Shown here in pieces: positions 61,171-64,000 of a stretch of 64,000 nucleotides of DNA (its first letter is position 1; each line of letters opens with the position of its first letter). The DNA comes from Orthonyx spaldingii (Eukaryota > Chordata > Aves > Passeriformes > Orthonychidae). Location of the stretch: NCBI GenBank assembly GCA_013397795.1, contig VZTJ01005975.1, forward strand, positions 249,620 to 313,619. The letters run 5' to 3'. The position numbers and the translations under genes are program-made. The notes beneath the pieces are model-generated. The model saw only the letters and a list, made by a program, of their open reading frames with translations. It had not been told where the DNA came from and made no database searches.

Positions 61171-64000
61171 GTAGATAGGATATCCTGCAGTGCCTCTTCT
61201 GAGTGTGGCTAAAGGCTGCTGTCTTTAATCCATTTTCAATGCTGATGGGCTGTCATGGCTTGCTCCATCTTTATCTTTTGCCCTGCAATGCTTTCTGAAG
61301 TAAAGCTCAGCCTTGTGGATCTACCAACTCTTCCAACCCAACCCTGTCCCCACAATGTGGCACTGTCCACAGGTCTGCTCAGAGTGGATTCTGTGGTACC
61401 TCAGGGCCTGTAATTCTCTGGATCTTCCTCCTTGCATAAAATTTTCCAGTCAGCAGTGATCCCCTTTGTTTTGAGGGTTTTTTTAAGGTTATAGTCAGTG
61501 GAGGTGCAGCCCTTTCAATACTCAGGAATGACTCTCACGAACTCTGTAGAGCTGAAAGCCTCCAGCTCAGTGATTCTTCTTTCTGGTCCTGGTCCTGCAC
61601 TGATGACCAGAGGTGTCCTGCCTGCAGCTTTCCCTTGAGAGAGACTTTTTCATCCTCCTCTGCTGCCAGGGCCCTGCAGCAGCCTGCTGGGTGGGCAGCA
61701 TCAGGAGATGGAACTCCTGGGAATTCATGTTTATTTCCTGATCCAGTGTTATCTCAATCATACCCATCTTAATGGTTGGACTCGATAATCTTAGAGATCT
61801 TTTCCTGCCTTAGTGATTCTGTGATCTTCTTGCCCTCACACGTCTTAGATTCCTGCAGAGTATTTTCATAACATTTTCTGGTTTCCTGTACCACATCTCT
61901 GATGCCCATTTACTGCAGTTTCTTCTTGGCACTGCAGTAACTTCATCAGAACTCACGTCTTGGGTGTAAAGACCTGGTAGCTGGAGTTCAGAAAAGGCCT
62001 TTTTTTAACAAAAGGCATTCAGACACAGGGGCAGGCCACAAAGGCATGGGCTGCTCTGGGTTTTAGTTGACTTTGGAACCAAGGCTGGAGGTCTTTCCAG
62101 AAGGCACACTTCAATTCCCCCACAGATTTCTGGGCTCCTCTACAGGAGCTTCTGGGTGAATTTATACAGCTTGTGTTAAAGTCAGCATAAATTATCCTTA
62201 TGCCTTGTAGTTTCTAAGATATGTAGATGTAATAGAGGATTCTAAATTACGGCTGTCAATGAATAGCAATTTTGCTGTGATTGTTGAAGATCTGTCAGTA
62301 TTAAAGACAACCTGGAAACGAGAGAAATGTAGCAGTTCCTATATTCCATTCTGTTTTACTTTTCTGTCCAAGCCTTGTAACCAGACATCCTTTGTTGTGA
62401 CTTCTGCATGTTCCCAGAAATAGGAAGCCAGAACAAAGGTGGTTGAGTAGCTGAGAGTTGAGGTTCTCAGAGCATTGTTTTGCTATGACAGAGGCTAGAA
62501 AAGAGCAACACTTTGTCTGTCCTGTGTCACTTACCCAGTTGCTTTTTTACTGTGGGACTTTATGCATATTTTACCCCTGCAGAAATACGATGTATAAGAT
62601 TTCACCTTGGAATAGAGTTTAATGGCCAAGTTTAAATTCCAGAGATAGGTGCTTATTTTGGATGTGGTGATGGGCACTTCATTATAATGGTGCTAAAGTA
62701 AATACTGCTAATTTAAGGCTCTGACTAAACTCTGGAAATGCTTTTAGAAGTTTAATGTAAAAGGTATGTTTTATAAAATGTGTATTGCTTCCCTTTAAGC
62801 CCAGTTGTGTGAAATTCTTATTAAACTGGGTTTCCTGGGGAGGTATTAAATAGTAATTCTGGCCAGGCAAAGCCATGCTTAAGCAGTTCTGGTACAAAGG
62901 CAGCAGGGTTTGGGCTGCAACGTGCATGAGGCCTGAAACTCTGTGCTAGCACAGAGCAGGCAATGAACTTAACAGCTGCCTCTGCAGGACTGCAGGCTGG
63001 GCAAAACTGCTTCATCCTGCCCTGCAGAGTTCTCAGAACACAGAGGGACAATGATGGGAGACAGGAGCTTAAGACATGTCTGGGAAAAAAGGTCCAGCAG
63101 CAGGGCAGGTCAAGGTAGGGCTTTAATGAAGGGCACCAGAGCACAGTGCACACCCTTGTAGAGTAACTTTGTGAGACCAGGAGGAAGCTGCAAGAAGAAA
63201 ACATCCCAGTTTTGAAGAAGCTGACAGTTTTGACCAGAAAAGATGATTTTTACAATACATTTGTGGTTTCTTCTTTATGCTTGCTAATTAGAAATGAAAA
63301 ACTGCCTGGAAGCGCAGGCAGAAGGACAGGCTAAATATGCTGAAAAGTTGTTGCTGATGAAAGCTGTCCCTGGGAAGTGTTTTCATTTCTGAGGCCTTGC
63401 ACATTATAGAAGACAGGGTACATATGTCAGGTCATGAGGAATTCAGCTGGATGAGAGACTAGAAAGAAATTTCCTATTAGCTGCCATGTGGAAAAAGCTG
63501 TTTGGGGAAAAAGGAACATTGTAAGTGAATTGAGTGATGCCACTGGAATTGAATATATTCAATCCAAATCCCTTCAGCCAGCATTTCCACAGTTCTAAGG
63601 AAGTTACAAGCAGAGACTTCAAAGTGTAATTGAAAGAAAGAAAGGGGAAAACTTCAAATGGAGACGTGCATCAGCACCTGCTCTGAACAACTCGTAGATT
63701 TTGGTAATGTGTTTTGGAAGTGACAAAAAAATCTGTATTCAGCCAGCTGAACACAGCTTACAGTTGCTGAACTGAACTTTGAGCTTGACCCTGAGATTCA
63801 TTACTCCTGGTGAACCTTAAAATCTATATTTGGCTGCGCAGGGGATTGCAGGTGCTTAGGTCCTGTGTGTTCACACTGTTGTAACTCTGTAATAGCACAG
63901 AGACTAAGGAATTTCTGTCCCTGTGTTTCTCTGCAAATGGAGGGAGCAGAAGAATGCACTGGTGTTCTGGTTTTGCTACAGTTGGGAAGTAACGACAGTG
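61171..64000 (+). other. PATJ intron, continues beyond the window
   Basis: No further coding exon is recognised before the window ends. A CR1-like tail lies at 61768-61832. Minus-strand open frames near 61.6 and 62.8-63.2 kb show no recognisable domain. Confidence 0.55.
61768..61832 (+). mobile_element. short CR1-like 3' tail
   Basis: ATGGTTGGACTCGATAATCT, TAGAGATCTTTTCCTGCCTT and a tail AGTGATTCTGTGATCTT match the end of a CR1 element. Only the last 65 bases are recognisable; the sequence to its left may be a diverged body. Confidence 0.7.

Noticed and set aside
1..64000. CRISPR arrays, operons, prophage or an unknown defence-type system
   Set aside because: The window is vertebrate genomic DNA with spliced genes and LINE fragments. 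No regularly spaced repeat array with unique spacers and no clustered prokaryotic-type reading frames are present.
1..64000. tRNA, rRNA or microRNA genes
   Set aside because: I saw no A/B-box tRNA pattern with a cloverleaf, no rRNA-like stretch and no hairpin that I could support by eye; covariance-model scans would be needed to exclude them.

Overview
The window looks like a piece of a bird nuclear chromosome. It is intron-rich and vertebrate in style, with many short 3'-end fragments of CR1 LINEs (the dominant avian retroposon) and no bacterial or viral gene organisation. Two protein-coding genes can be read exon by exon. TM2D1 lies on the minus strand (coding exons from 24.6 to 35.7 kb). 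The 5' part of PATJ (INADL) lies on the plus strand (noncoding first exon near 40 kb, coding exons from 46.1 to 61.2 kb, continuing beyond the window). They sit head to head across a GC-rich, CpG-rich interval of about 3 kb that includes a 592-base assembly gap. The same neighbours occur in mammals, where NFIA lies on the far side of TM2D1.

Region by region. Bases 1-24,280 contain no coding gene I can recognise. The first 1.5 kb resembles a long 3' UTR and could be the tail of NFIA (inference from gene order only). The rest is intergenic DNA with CR1 fragments, a roughly 23-bp minisatellite, a TTTA microsatellite and several AT-rich blocks that look like candidate conserved noncoding elements. 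Bases 24,280-37,081 are TM2D1: five coding exons cover residues 55-207 of the 207-residue protein, and the signal-peptide exon is missing, most likely inside the gap. Bases 37,674-40,400 are the shared promoter zone. Bases 40.2-64 kb are PATJ, with eleven coding exons for the L27 domain and PDZ domains 1-3 (about 504 residues of a much longer protein).

The two genes have separate roles. TM2D1 is a two-pass membrane protein with the TM2/DRF domain. PATJ is the multi-PDZ scaffold of the Crumbs polarity complex at tight junctions. They share only the divergent promoter region.

The most interesting observation is the intron upstream of the first visible TM2D1 exon. It ends in AC rather than AG, has a good U12-type branch-site match, and has an in-frame stop immediately upstream. 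This points to a minor-spliceosome AT-AC intron. I found no evidence for an undescribed gene system.
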